64,000 nucleotides of DNA from Actinomycetospora chiangmaiensis DSM 45062 (GTDB lineage Bacteria; Actinomycetota; Actinomycetes; Mycobacteriales; Pseudonocardiaceae), in NCBI RefSeq assembly GCF_000379625.1, contig NZ_KB903218.1:541726-605725 (forward strand). Direction: 5' to 3'. Made by a program: the position numbers and the translations under genes. Shown here piece by piece: positions 1 through 9,284 of this stretch. The first letter of the stretch is position 1; each line of letters starts with the position of its first letter. The notes under the pieces were generated by a model. That model saw only the letters and a program-made list of their open reading frames with translations. It made no database searches and had not been told where the DNA came from.

Positions 1-446
1 TCGAGCCCGAACCCCAGCACGAGGAGCCCGCCCGGGCGCAGGTGCGCGGCCAGCCGGGCGATCACCCGCGCGTGCGTGCCGGGGGTGAGCAGCGGCCAGA
101 GGTTGCCGGCCCCCACCACGAGGTCGACGCGGCGGCCGAGGTCGAGCGTCGCGAGGTCACGGAGGTGCCAGCGCAGTCCCGGGGCGGCGCGGCGGGCCTC
201 GTCGAGCATCGAGACGTCGAGGTCGACGCCGTCCACGCGGTGGCCGAGTTCCGCGAGGTGGACGGCGACGCGGCCGGTCCCGCACCCGGCGTCGAGCACG
301 TCGGACGGCGTCCCGTCGAGCAGCGCGTGGACCCGCCGGGCCTCACCGTGCAGATCGGCGCCCGCCGCGGCCATCGTCGCGAAACGCTCCGCGTAGCCGG
401 GTCCGGCGGTCCCTCCGGTGACGGTGAGCCAGGGGTTGTCGGGCAC
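1..446 (-). CDS. Class I SAM-dependent methyltransferase, 3' end cut by window edge
   Basis: The minus-strand frame starts at GTG 446 and is still open at base 1, giving about 148 residues of a SAM methyltransferase. Visible are motif I (LDAGCGTGRVA, about residue 52), the acidic end of strand 2 (VDGVDLDVSMLDEAR), and the post-motif region GAGNLWPLL, with the LRPGGLLVLGF strand near the edge. This is the common Methyltransf_25 or _11 type with no sign of its substrate. An overlapping ORF from ATG 454 in another frame is a shadow, because only this frame gives the Rossmann motifs. It is the downstream neighbour of the GNAT gene, about 70 bases away across a tandem repeat. Confidence 0.8.
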   Translation of the reverse strand, partial: MPDNPWLTVTGGTAGPGYAERFATMAAAGADLHGEARRVHALLDGTPSDVLDAGCGTGRVAVHLAELGHRVDGVDLDVSMLDEARRAAPGLRWHLRDLATLDLGRRVDLVVGAGNLWPLLTPGTHARVIARLAAHLRPGGLLVLGFGL

Positions 447-456
447 CGGCGCATGT

Positions 457-549
457 TAGTGCCGGGGCGAGCGCAGCGACGGGGATCTAGTGCCGGGGCG
501 AGCGCAGCGACGGGGATCTAGTGCCGGGGCGGGCGCGGCGACGGCGGAT
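457..549. repeat. Three tandem copies of a ~31-bp unit at the 3' end of the GNAT gene
   Basis: A 31-bp unit beginning TAGTGCCGGGGCGAGCGCAG lies at 457-487 and again, identical, at 488-518. A third, diverged copy at 519-549 (one extra base and two A-to-G changes) forms the last codons of the acetyltransferase gene. The stop codon of that gene is at 518-520, so the two outer copies look like duplications of the gene tail. Similar strings (GGGGCGAGC..AGCGACGGGG) recur near 25531-25556 and 25700-25725 in nuoJ. Confidence 0.85.
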
Positions 550-1120
550 CGGACCGGTCGCGGCGGTACACCCGGTGATCCGGTGGGTCGACGGGGTTGT
601 CGGGCGTCGCCCGCGCGTGCCCGACGAACCGGAACCCGGCCTTCTCGAGCACCCGGTGGGAGGCGCGGTTGCCGACCGCGACCGGGACGAGCAGGCACCC
701 GGCGTCGGGATGCGCGGCGAAGGTGTCGGTGGCGAGCGCGGCGACCAGCACGCTGCCGAGGCCGTGCCCGATGTCGGCGGGGTCGCCGACGAGGTAGTCG
801 ATCGTCATGGCGTCGGTCGGGACGTCGATCTGCCCCGCGTACTCCGTCAGCTCGTCCGGGTAGGCGTGCCAGAACGAGCGCTGGCAGAGGCCCAGGGGGC
901 GTCCGTCGAGGTCGGCGACGAGGTCCTCGGCCGGTTCCTCACCGCGCAGGGTCGGTCCGAAGTCCCGCTCGACCGCCTCGGGGCGCGGGTCGTGCGCCCA
1001 CCACCGCGCCACGTGGGGCTCGGCGAGCCAGCGCCCGATCAGCGGGAAGTCGTCGGCCGTCACGGGCCGGAAGGTCACGCCCACGGCGGACAGCCAACGC
1101 TTCCCGACGACGGGTCGCAC
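518..1120 (-). CDS. GNAT-family N-acetyltransferase, AAC(6')-like
   Basis: A 200-residue protein (ATG 1120) with a GNAT fold. It has an N-terminal FRPVTADDFPLIGRWLAEPH segment, central IDYLVGDPADIGHGLGSVLV where the acetyl-CoA loop sits, and a C-terminal NRASHRVLEKAGFRFVG. The layout (WWAHDP, then PLG.CQ, then GIGHGLG-type loop) resembles aminoglycoside 6'-N-acetyltransferases and their uncharacterised relatives, so acetylation of an amine with acetyl-CoA is expected but the substrate is unknown. A start at GTG about 13 codons in (VTFRPVT) is equally possible. The gene tail is duplicated downstream (457-518). Confidence 0.75.
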   Translation of the reverse strand: MRPVVGKRWLSAVGVTFRPVTADDFPLIGRWLAEPHVARWWAHDPRPEAVERDFGPTLRGEEPAEDLVADLDGRPLGLCQRSFWHAYPDELTEYAGQIDVPTDAMTIDYLVGDPADIGHGLGSVLVAALATDTFAAHPDAGCLLVPVAVGNRASHRVLEKAGFRFVGHARATPDNPVDPPDHRVYRRDRSDPPSPRPPRH

Positions 1121-1244
1121 CCGATTTCGCGGGCGGGGACCCGTGCGACGATGCGGCGACGCCCGCGCTCGGTCCGACGATCACGGTCCGACGCCCGGGA
1201 GGTGATCGGGGAACGGCCGGACCGGGGCCGACGTGGAGCAGTCC

Positions 1245-1269
1245 ACATGCGCATGCGTGCATGTATGGT
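1245..1269 (+). promoter_or_regulatory. Candidate metal-sensor operator and leaderless promoter of the CDF gene
   Basis: ACATGC (1245-1250) and GCATGT (1259-1264) are exact inverted repeats separated by GCATGCGT. The right arm runs directly into TATGGT (1264-1269), a good -10 box exactly 7 nt before ATG 1277, so the mRNA is probably leaderless. A dyad between the -35 and -10 positions is where ArsR/SmtB- or MerR-type repressors bind. No such regulator gene is adjacent. Confidence 0.55.
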
Positions 1270-1276
1270 GCGCGGT

Positions 1277-2269
1277 ATGGGGCACGACCACGGGCACGGA
1301 CATGGCCACGGTCATGGCCACGGAGCCGCGACGGACGGCCGTCGGCTGACCGTGGCCCTGGTCATCACCGCTCTCGTCCTCGTGTCCGGAGCGGTCGGGG
1401 CGTGGGTCACCGGGTCGCTGTCGCTGCTCGCCGACCTCGGGCACCAGGTCACCGACGTGGCGGCGCTGGTCACGGCCGTCGTCGCCGCCCGCCTGGCGCA
1501 GCGCCCGCCGAGCGCACGCCGGACCTTCGGGCTCGGGCGCAGCGAGGTGCTGGGCGCCGCGGTCAACGCGTTGGCCCTGCTCGCCGTGACGGTGTGGGTC
1601 GCCGTCGAGGCGGTGGAGCGCCTGCTCGCGGCCGCGCCCCCGGAGGTGCCGGGGTTCGCGCTGCTGGTCTTCGGTGCGGTCGGCCTCGTCGGGAACCTCG
1701 TCTCGCTCGCCGTGCTCTCCGGGGGGAGCGGCTCGCTCAACGTGCGGGGTGCGGCGCTGCACGTGCTCGGCGACGCGCTCGGCTCGGTCGCGGTGATGGT
1801 GGCGGCCGGCGTGCTGCTGCTGACCGGTTGGCCGTACGCGGACGTCGTGGCCTCGCTGGTGATCGTCGCGATCCTCGTGCCGAGGACGGTCGCGCTGCTC
1901 TCCACCACCGCCCACGTCCTGCTCGAGGGCGCGCCCCCCGGGATCGACGTCGACGACGTGCGCGCCGCCCTGCTGGCCGTGCCCGGGGTCCGCGCGGTGC
2001 ACGATCTGCACGTGTGGGTCATCTCCGACCGCACCCCGGCCGCGTCGGCGCACCTCGTGGTCGACGACGGCACCACGTCGCACTGCGAGGGCCGGGCCGC
2101 GGACTCGAGCGTGCTCGACCGGGCCGCCGCGGCCCTGCGCGACGAGTTCGGGCTCGATCACTCCACGTTGCAGATCGAGACGCCCGAGCACGCCGACCAC
2201 GAGGAGCACTGTGCTCCGCCGCCCGTCCGGGCTGCCGTTAACGACCCTGTGACACCGCGGCAAAGCTGA
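1277..2269 (+). CDS. Cation diffusion facilitator (CzcD/ZitB-like zinc exporter)
   Basis: A 330-residue CDF antiporter that would export Zn2+ or similar ions in exchange for protons. The N-terminus is a His-rich metal loop (GHDHGHGHGHGHGHG). Six hydrophobic segments follow. The transport-site HxxxD motifs are both present: GHQVTD in the second segment and HVLGD in the fifth. A cytoplasmic CTD-type domain follows (VRAVHDLHVWVISD, then SAHLVVDD), ending with another His/Cys-containing tail (HADHEEHC). Start ATG 1277 is chosen because TATGGT lies 7 nt upstream. The reading frame is open much further upstream but without homology. Confidence 0.88.
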   Translation: MGHDHGHGHGHGHGHGAATDGRRLTVALVITALVLVSGAVGAWVTGSLSLLADLGHQVTDVAALVTAVVAARLAQRPPSARRTFGLGRSEVLGAAVNALALLAVTVWVAVEAVERLLAAAPPEVPGFALLVFGAVGLVGNLVSLAVLSGGSGSLNVRGAALHVLGDALGSVAVMVAAGVLLLTGWPYADVVASLVIVAILVPRTVALLSTTAHVLLEGAPPGIDVDDVRAALLAVPGVRAVHDLHVWVISDRTPAASAHLVVDDGTTSHCEGRAADSSVLDRAAAALRDEFGLDHSTLQIETPEHADHEEHCAPPPVRAAVNDPVTPRQS

Positions 2270-2339
2270 CCTCATCGCGCTCACCCAGGCTTCACGGCGC
2301 GCCACCCGATCGGGTCGGCCGAGGCGAAGGGGTGCGCTG

Positions 2340-3977
2340 ATGTCGCAGGACGTGGAGGCGCCGGCGGCGGCGCCACCGGCCAAGGCCAACGAGACGCTCG
2401 AGGACTACACCCTCCGGTTCGCCCCGCGCAGTTACCGGAAGTGGTCCACGGCCGTCGTCGCCACCTCCGCGCTGGGCGGGATCGCGTATCTCGCGGACTT
2501 CGCCATCGGCGCCAACATCGGCATCTCCTACGGCACGGTGAACGCGCTGTGGGGGATCGGCGTGTTCGCCGTCGTGATCTTCCTGTCCGGGTTCCCGCTG
2601 GCCTACTACGCCGCGCGCTACAACCTCGATCTGGACCTCATCACCCGGGGCAGCGGCTTCGGCTACTACGGCTCCGTCGTCACGAACATCATCTTCGCGA
2701 CGTTCACGTTCATCTTCTTCGCCCTCGAGGGCTCGATCATGGCGCAGGGCCTGGAACTCGGGCTCGGTCTGCCGTTGTGGGCGGGCTACGCGCTCTCGAC
2801 GATGATCATCTTCCCGCTGGTCGTCTACGGGATGAGCCTGCTCTCGAAACTGCAGCTCTGGACGACGCCGCTGTGGCTCGTCCTCATGGTCGCGCCGTTC
2901 GTCTACCTGCTGCTGAGCCACCCGGACTCGGTGCAGACGTTCTTCGCCTACCAGGGCGAGGAGGGCAAGGGCACGCCGTCGCTCGGCGCCGTCATGCTCG
3001 CCGCCGGCGTCTGCCTCTCGCTGATCGCGCAGATCGCCGAGCAGATCGACTACCTGCGGTTCATGCCGCCGAAGACGCCCGAGAACTCACGGCGCTGGTG
3101 GACCGCCGTCGTCCTCGCGGGCCCGGGCTGGGTGATCTTCGGGGCGGCCAAGCAGGTCGTCGGCCTGTTCCTCGCGGTGTACCTGCTCGCGAACGTGGCG
3201 GGGGCCGCGGAGTTCGCGAACGAGCCGGTCCGCCAGTTCGTCGCGATCTACAACGACATCCTGCCCGGCTGGCTGGCGCTCACCCTCGCGGTGATCCTCG
3301 TCGTCATCAGTCAGATCAAGATCAACGTGACGAACGCGTACTCCGGGTCGCTCGCGTGGACCAACTCGTTCACCCGCGTCACGAAGTACTACCCGGGCCG
3401 GCTCGTGTTCCTCGGCGTGAACCTCGTGATCGCGCTGATCCTCATGGAAGCGAACATGTTCGACTTCCTGAACACGATCCTCGGGTTCTACGCGAACTGC
3501 GGCATGTCGTGGGTGGTCGTCGTCGCCACCGACATCGCGATCAACAAGTACGTGCTCGGGCTCTCGCCGAAGCAGCCGGAGTTCCGCCGCGGCATGATCC
3601 CGAACGTCAACCCCGTCGGGTTCGGTTCCATGATCGTCTCGGCCGGTGTCTCGATCCTCGCGTTCTTCGGCGTCCTCGGATCGACGCTCGCGTCGTACTC
3701 GCCGCTGGTCGCGATCGGGCTCGCCTTCGTGCTGCCGCCGGTCCTCGCGATGGCCACGCGGGGCCGGTACTACCTGCGCCGTCCCGACGACGGGATCGAC
3801 TCGCCGATGCTCGACGGGCACGGCAACCCGTCGGCGGAGACCCTGCACTGCCAGGTCTGCGACCAGGACTTCGAGCGGCCCGACATGACCGCCTCGGGCA
3901 CCGGCAGCGGTCACGTCTGCTCGCTGTGCCTGTCCACCGACCGCAGCGGTACCCACGTGCTGCCGGCCTCCCCGTAG
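2340..3977 (+). CDS. NCS1-family permease with C-terminal zinc-ribbon-like tail
   Basis: A 545-residue, roughly 12-helix transporter of the nucleobase:cation symporter-1 family (cytosine, purine, hydantoin and allantoin permeases). Helices run from about residue 35 to 470. The region YLADFAIGANIGISYG and the helix-6/8 region QIAEQIDYLRFMP are conserved features of the family. The last about 60 residues are unusual: CQVC, 19 residues, then CSLC, which looks like a cytoplasmic zinc ribbon. It lies 33 bases upstream of ureA on the same strand, so its substrate is plausibly a nitrogen compound whose breakdown yields urea (purine, allantoin or similar). That is inference from position. A direct urea transporter is possible but not the usual family role. 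Confidence 0.82.
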   Translation: MSQDVEAPAAAPPAKANETLEDYTLRFAPRSYRKWSTAVVATSALGGIAYLADFAIGANIGISYGTVNALWGIGVFAVVIFLSGFPLAYYAARYNLDLDLITRGSGFGYYGSVVTNIIFATFTFIFFALEGSIMAQGLELGLGLPLWAGYALSTMIIFPLVVYGMSLLSKLQLWTTPLWLVLMVAPFVYLLLSHPDSVQTFFAYQGEEGKGTPSLGAVMLAAGVCLSLIAQIAEQIDYLRFMPPKTPENSRRWWTAVVLAGPGWVIFGAAKQVVGLFLAVYLLANVAGAAEFANEPVRQFVAIYNDILPGWLALTLAVILVVISQIKINVTNAYSGSLAWTNSFTRVTKYYPGRLVFLGVNLVIALILMEANMFDFLNTILGFYANCGMSWVVVVATDIAINKYVLGLSPKQPEFRRGMIPNVNPVGFGSMIVSAGVSILAFFGVLGSTLASYSPLVAIGLAFVLPPVLAMATRGRYYLRRPDDGIDSPMLDGHGNPSAETLHCQVCDQDFERPDMTASGTGSGHVCSLCLSTDRSGTHVLPASP

Positions 3978-4010
3978 TCTCGCCGCCAGCCGACCCGGAG
4001 GAGCCTCGAG

Positions 4011-4309
4011 GTGCTGCTGTCGCCCCACGAACAGGAGAAACTGCTGCTGCACGTGGCGGCGAACCTCGCGAGGGAACGGCGGGGCCGTGGGCTCCGGCTG
4101 AACCATCCCGAGGCCGTCGCCCTGCTCAGCTCCTGGATTCTGGAGGGGGCCCGTGACGGTCGGTCGGTCGCCGAGCTCATGGCGGACGGCCAGCACGTGC
4201 TGACCCGCGACGACGTCATGGAGGGCGTGCCCGAGATGGTGCCCAGCGTCGCGGTCGAGGCGACGTTCCCGGACGGGACGAAGCTCGTCACCGTGCACGA
4301 GCCGATCCA

Positions 4310-4313
<4 letters not shown>
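4011..4313 (+). CDS. ureA: Urease subunit gamma
   Basis: A 100-residue gamma subunit of urease (urea + H2O to ammonia and carbamate). The full family length is present: [29 protein letters not shown] at the start, then [34 protein letters not shown] and [20 protein letters not shown] 4011 is preceded by GGAGGAG at 3997-4003. The stop codon overlaps the GTG of ureBC (GTGA), so translation is coupled. Confidence 0.96.
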
Positions 4314-6373
<2,060 letters not shown>

Positions 6374-6443
6374 GTGGCCTTCGGCCCTGTGAGTACTTTT
6401 CCGTGCTGGGACACGGATTACTGCTCACAGGGCCGGAGGCCAC
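6374..6443. repeat. 70-bp dispersed palindrome (family 1), between ureBC and ogt
   Basis: Outer 20-bp arms at 6374-6393 and 6424-6443 pair with one mismatch (GTGGCCT.CGGCCCTGTGAG). Inner TCCGTG/CACGGA pairs inside. It fills the whole gap between the ureC stop and the ogt ATG at 6444, so the GGAG in the right arm that would serve as the ogt ribosome binding site is inside the stem. The right arm recurs at 62781-62800 with one difference. Confidence 0.85.
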
Positions 6444-6938
6444 ATGGCGGTCACGCACTCGATCACGGACAGCCCGCTCGGTCCGCTGACCCTGCGGGCG
6501 GACGACGGCGTGCTCTCCGGGCTGTACATGACCGAGCACCGGCACGGGCCGGCCATCGAGGCCCTGGGGAAGCGGGTCGAGGACGCGGTACCGGCCGCCC
6601 GCGAGGAGCTCACCGCCTACTTCGCGGGTGAGCTGCAGGAGTTCACGGTCGACGTCGTGCTGCGGGGCACGGAGTTCCAGTCCCGGGTGTGGGCCGGTCT
6701 GCGCACGATCCCGTTCGGTGCGACGTGGACCTACGGCGAGCTCGCGGCCGCGATCGGGTCCCCGACGGCCGTCCGCGCCGTCGGGCTCGCCAACGGGAAG
6801 AACCCGGTGAGCATCGTCGTGCCGTGCCACCGGGTGATCGGGGCGAACGGCTCCCTCACCGGCTACGGCGGTGGGATGGAACGCAAGCGCGCACTGCTCG
6901 ACCTCGAGGGCCGCGGAGTCCCGACGCTGTTCGGCTGA
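6444..6938 (+). CDS. ogt: Methylated-DNA-protein-cysteine methyltransferase
   Basis: A 164-residue O6-alkylguanine-DNA alkyltransferase, a suicide repair protein that moves the alkyl group from O6-alkylguanine to its own cysteine. Visible are the helix-turn-helix and Arg-finger region (FQSRVWAGLRTIPFGATWTYGELAAAIG, RAVG.ANGKNP), the active site PCHRVI, and the following GSLTGYGGG...K. The length is typical of Ogt without an Ada domain. It is oddly placed within the urease operon, between structural and accessory genes, and has no known link to urease. The start is fixed by the hairpin ending one base earlier. Confidence 0.95.
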   Translation: MAVTHSITDSPLGPLTLRADDGVLSGLYMTEHRHGPAIEALGKRVEDAVPAAREELTAYFAGELQEFTVDVVLRGTEFQSRVWAGLRTIPFGATWTYGELAAAIGSPTAVRAVGLANGKNPVSIVVPCHRVIGANGSLTGYGGGMERKRALLDLEGRGVPTLFG

Positions 6939-6963
6939 CAGCACGGCCGTAACAGAGCCCGTC

Positions 6964-6969
6964 TACGGT
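6964..6969 (+). promoter_or_regulatory. Candidate -10 box of a leaderless ureF transcript
   Basis: TACGGT lies 6 nt before GTG 6976, the same arrangement as at 58799 and close to the TAGCGT boxes elsewhere in the window. There is no convincing -35 at standard spacing, so ureFGD may only partly be separately transcribed. Confidence 0.35.
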
Positions 6970-6975
6970 GTCCGG

Positions 6976-7719
6976 GTGCCCGCACCGGAGCTCTGGCTGC
7001 TCGCCGACTCCCGCCTGCCGACGGGCGGGCACGCGCACTCCGGCGGCATCGAGTCGGCGGTCCGGCGTGGCCTGGTCCGCGCGCCGGACGACGTCGCGGC
7101 CTGGCTCTCCGGCAGGGTCCCGACGGCGGGTCTGGTCACGGCCGCGGCGGCGGCCGCGGCCTGTGCCCTCCTCGATTCGCGAGGGGACGATCCGAGCGCT
7201 CTTGTGGCGCGAGAGTTCCCCTCGCGCGGGGACGGGACGACGACGGGGCCGGACTGGGAACCGTGGGACGCGGCGATTTCGGCGCGTACGCCCGTCGCAG
7301 CGCTCCGGGAGGTCTCGCGGCAACAGGGCCGGGCCATGCTGCGCACGGTGCGCGCCGCCTGGCCCCACGCGGCGGTCACCGGGCTCGGCACTCGACCGCA
7401 CCAGGCGCTGGTCCTCGGCGTGGCCACCGCCGCCGCCGGGGGTACGCCCACGGACGCCGCGGGTCTGGCGGTCCACCACCTCGTCGGGCAGGTCTGCTCC
7501 GCGGCGGTCCGGCTCCTCGGACTCGACCCGCTGGCCCTCGCCGGGGTCCACGCCCGCGCCCTAACCGCGCACGGACCCGTCGTCGGGAAGGCCGCCGACG
7601 CCGGGACGACGGCGGCCGGGGCCGCCGAAGCCGACCTGCTGCCCACCGCGACGACGCCGTTGCCGGAGGTGCTCGCCGTCCTGCACGCCCGATCCGAGGG
7701 AGCCCTCTTTGCTTCATAG
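6976..7719 (+). CDS. ureF: Urease accessory protein UreF with an in-frame repeat insertion
   Basis: A 247-residue UreF, part of the UreD-UreF-UreG chaperone complex that delivers nickel to apo-urease. The family hallmark [17 protein letters not shown] is at the N-terminus. The all-helical body follows, with [30 protein letters not shown] and [22 protein letters not shown]. Residues about 68-84 ([18 protein letters not shown]) are encoded by a palindromic repeat (7178-7226) that also occurs at 49053-49094 and is not expected in UreF. GTG 6976 is chosen by homology and the TACGGT box; the frame is open further up. The 3' end overlaps ureG by 11 bases. Confidence 0.9.
   Translation: MPAPELWLLADSRLPTGGHAHSGGIESAVRRGLVRAPDDVAAWLSGRVPTAGLVTAAAAAAACALLDSRGDDPSALVAREFPSRGDGTTTGPDWEPWDAAISARTPVAALREVSRQQGRAMLRTVRAAWPHAAVTGLGTRPHQALVLGVATAAAGGTPTDAAGLAVHHLVGQVCSAAVRLLGLDPLALAGVHARALTAHGPVVGKAADAGTTAAGAAEADLLPTATTPLPEVLAVLHARSEGALFAS
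7178..7226. repeat. Palindromic repeat (family 2) embedded in ureF
   Basis: Exact 10-bp arms CGCGAGGGGA (7178-7187) and TCCCCTCGCG (7217-7226) flank a core GATCCGAGCGCTCTTGTGG. The core plus right arm recurs at 49053-49094 with about 80% or higher identity by eye. The host frame is undisturbed. Confidence 0.75.
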
Positions 7720-8368
7720 ACTCGACGAGCTCGACCTGTCCGGTGGCGCGCACGACCACCCCAAGCCCGGTCGGGCGGTGCGGATCGGCATCGGCGGGCC
7801 GGTCGGCTGCGGCAAGACCGCGCTGGTCGCGGCGCTGTGCCGGGTGCTGCGCGACGAGCTCTCGGTAGCCGTCGTCACCAACGACATCTACACCACCGAG
7901 GACGCCGACTTCCTCCGGCGCGAGGCCGTCCTCGACGCCGAGCGCATCGTCGCGGTGCGCACCGGGTGCTGTCCGCACACCGCGATCCGCGACGACGTGA
8001 CGGCGAACCTCGACGCCGTGGAGGACCTCGTCGAGCGCTTCGACCCGGACCTGGTGCTCGTCGAGTCGGGCGGCGACAACCTCACCGCCACCTTCAGCTA
8101 CGGCCTGATCGACCGGCAGATCTTCGTGATCGACACCGCCGGTGGCGACGACGTGCCGCGCAAGGGCGGTCCCGGGGTGGCGGGCGCCGACCTCCTGGTG
8201 ATCAACAAGGTCGATCTCGGACCCCTCGTCGGCGCGGACACCGACCGCATGGCGGCCGACGCGGCCCGTGTCCGGGACGGCAAGCCGACCGCCCTGGTGA
8301 GCGTGCGGACCGCACCGATCCCCGAGATCGTGGACTGGGTGCGGGCGCAGGTCCGGGTCACCGCGTGA
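7709..8368 (+). CDS. ureG: Urease accessory GTPase UreG
   Basis: A 219-residue SIMIBI-class GTPase that powers nickel insertion into urease. The P-loop is [11 protein letters not shown] (about residues 28-38). The metal-binding Cys-Pro-His motif is [41 protein letters not shown] and the guanine-specificity motif NKVDL are all intact. The start is TTG 7709, overlapping ureF, because no ATG or GTG lies close upstream of the conserved part. Some homologues carry a His-rich N-terminus; here it is only GGAHDH. Its stop overlaps the ureD start (GTGA). Confidence 0.95.
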   Translation: MLHRLDELDLSGGAHDHPKPGRAVRIGIGGPVGCGKTALVAALCRVLRDELSVAVVTNDIYTTEDADFLRREAVLDAERIVAVRTGCCPHTAIRDDVTANLDAVEDLVERFDPDLVLVESGGDNLTATFSYGLIDRQIFVIDTAGGDDVPRKGGPGVAGADLLVINKVDLGPLVGADTDRMAADAARVRDGKPTALVSVRTAPIPEIVDWVRAQVRVTA

Positions 8369-9099
8369 CGGGAGCCGTCCTCGCGGCGGCGCGGGTGTCC
8401 CTCGTGGACGGGCGGTTGACCTGGACCTCCGCGCCCCCCGTGGTGCTGCGGCGGACCGGACCGAGCCGGGTGCACGTCGTCGCGGTCGGCGGCGGGCCGC
8501 TGGGCGGCGACCGGCTGCGCCTGGAGATCGACCTCGGGCCGGGGGAGCACCTCGCCGTGCACTCCGCGGCCGCGACGGTGGTCCAACCGGGTCGGGAGCC
8601 GGGCACGGAGGCGTCGTTCGACGTGGAGGCTCGGCTGGCGGAGCAGGCGGACCTGGTATGGGTGCCGGAGCCGACCGTGGTGTGCGACGGCGCCGTGTGG
8701 GCGCCCTCGGTCCGGATCGACGCGGCGGCGAGGGCGACGGCGCGGGTGGTGGAGCAGGTCGTGCTGGGACGGGCCGGGCAGCGCGGGGGACGGTGTTCCT
8801 CGTCGGTGCACGCGTCGGTCGAGGGGAGGTGCCTGCTCGCGGCGACGACCGTCCTCGACGGCACGGACCCGGCCCTCACCGGCATCGGCGGGACCGGGGG
8901 AGCCCGGTCGGCCGGCACCGTGGTCCGTGTCGGCGCGGGGGACGAGGGTGAGGACGGGGGCACGGACGACGACGTGTTCTGGGCGCGGAGTCCGCTCGAG
9001 GGGCCGGGTTCGATCCTGTCGGCTGTCGGGACGGTCCGCGGAGTGGCGCGGGTGCTCGCGGCAGAGACGGTGCCGCGCGTGGCGGTGTCGGCCGGCTAG
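8365..9099 (+). CDS. ureD: Urease accessory protein UreD
   Basis: A 244-residue UreD/UreH-family scaffold that binds apo-urease and UreF. Conserved features include the N-terminal strand region, [34 protein letters not shown], and [12 protein letters not shown]. Overall it is short for the family (commonly 260-300) and divergent in the second half. The GTG at 8365 overlaps the ureG stop by 4 bases. It is the last gene of the cluster. No ureE (nickel metallochaperone) is present here. Confidence 0.88.
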   Translation: MTGAVLAAARVSLVDGRLTWTSAPPVVLRRTGPSRVHVVAVGGGPLGGDRLRLEIDLGPGEHLAVHSAAATVVQPGREPGTEASFDVEARLAEQADLVWVPEPTVVCDGAVWAPSVRIDAAARATARVVEQVVLGRAGQRGGRCSSSVHASVEGRCLLAATTVLDGTDPALTGIGGTGGARSAGTVVRVGAGDEGEDGGTDDDVFWARSPLEGPGSILSAVGTVRGVARVLAAETVPRVAVSAG

Positions 9100-9117
9100 G
9101 GCACCGCATGGCGTGTG

Positions 9118-9142
9118 TGGTGCACAGGGATCCGGTGCACCA
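9118..9142. repeat. Short perfect stem-loop after ureD
   Basis: TGGTGCAC (9118-9125) and GTGCACCA (9135-9142) are exact inverted repeats around a 9-nt loop. It lies 18 bases after the ureD stop, so a terminator role is possible, but there is no T-tract. Confidence 0.5.
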
Positions 9143-9202
9143 GACATGCCACTCGCGGACCTGGCGTCGTGGATGTGGCGCCTGACCGGGGCGACCGGTC
9201 GT

Positions 9203-9262
9203 CGCGAGAGTGACGTCGCGCAGACCGTGAACGCCCGAAGCCTGCCTGACATCACTCTCGCG
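9203..9262. repeat. Palindromic repeat (family 3), between convergent genes
   Basis: Arms CGCGAGAGTGACGTC (9203-9217) and GACATCACTCTCGCG (9248-9262) pair at 14 of 15 positions. The right arm with its flank (CTGCCTGACATCACTCTCGC) closely matches the arms of the element at 36336-36392. It sits between the 3' ends of ureD and the minus-strand gene ending at 9285. Confidence 0.75.
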
Positions 9263-9284
9263 CGGCAGGAACTCCGCCCGGCCG

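Noticed and set aside
2340..3977. Naming the NCS1 permease a urea transporter
   Set aside because: The family transports nucleobases and related compounds; only its position next to urease suggests urea.
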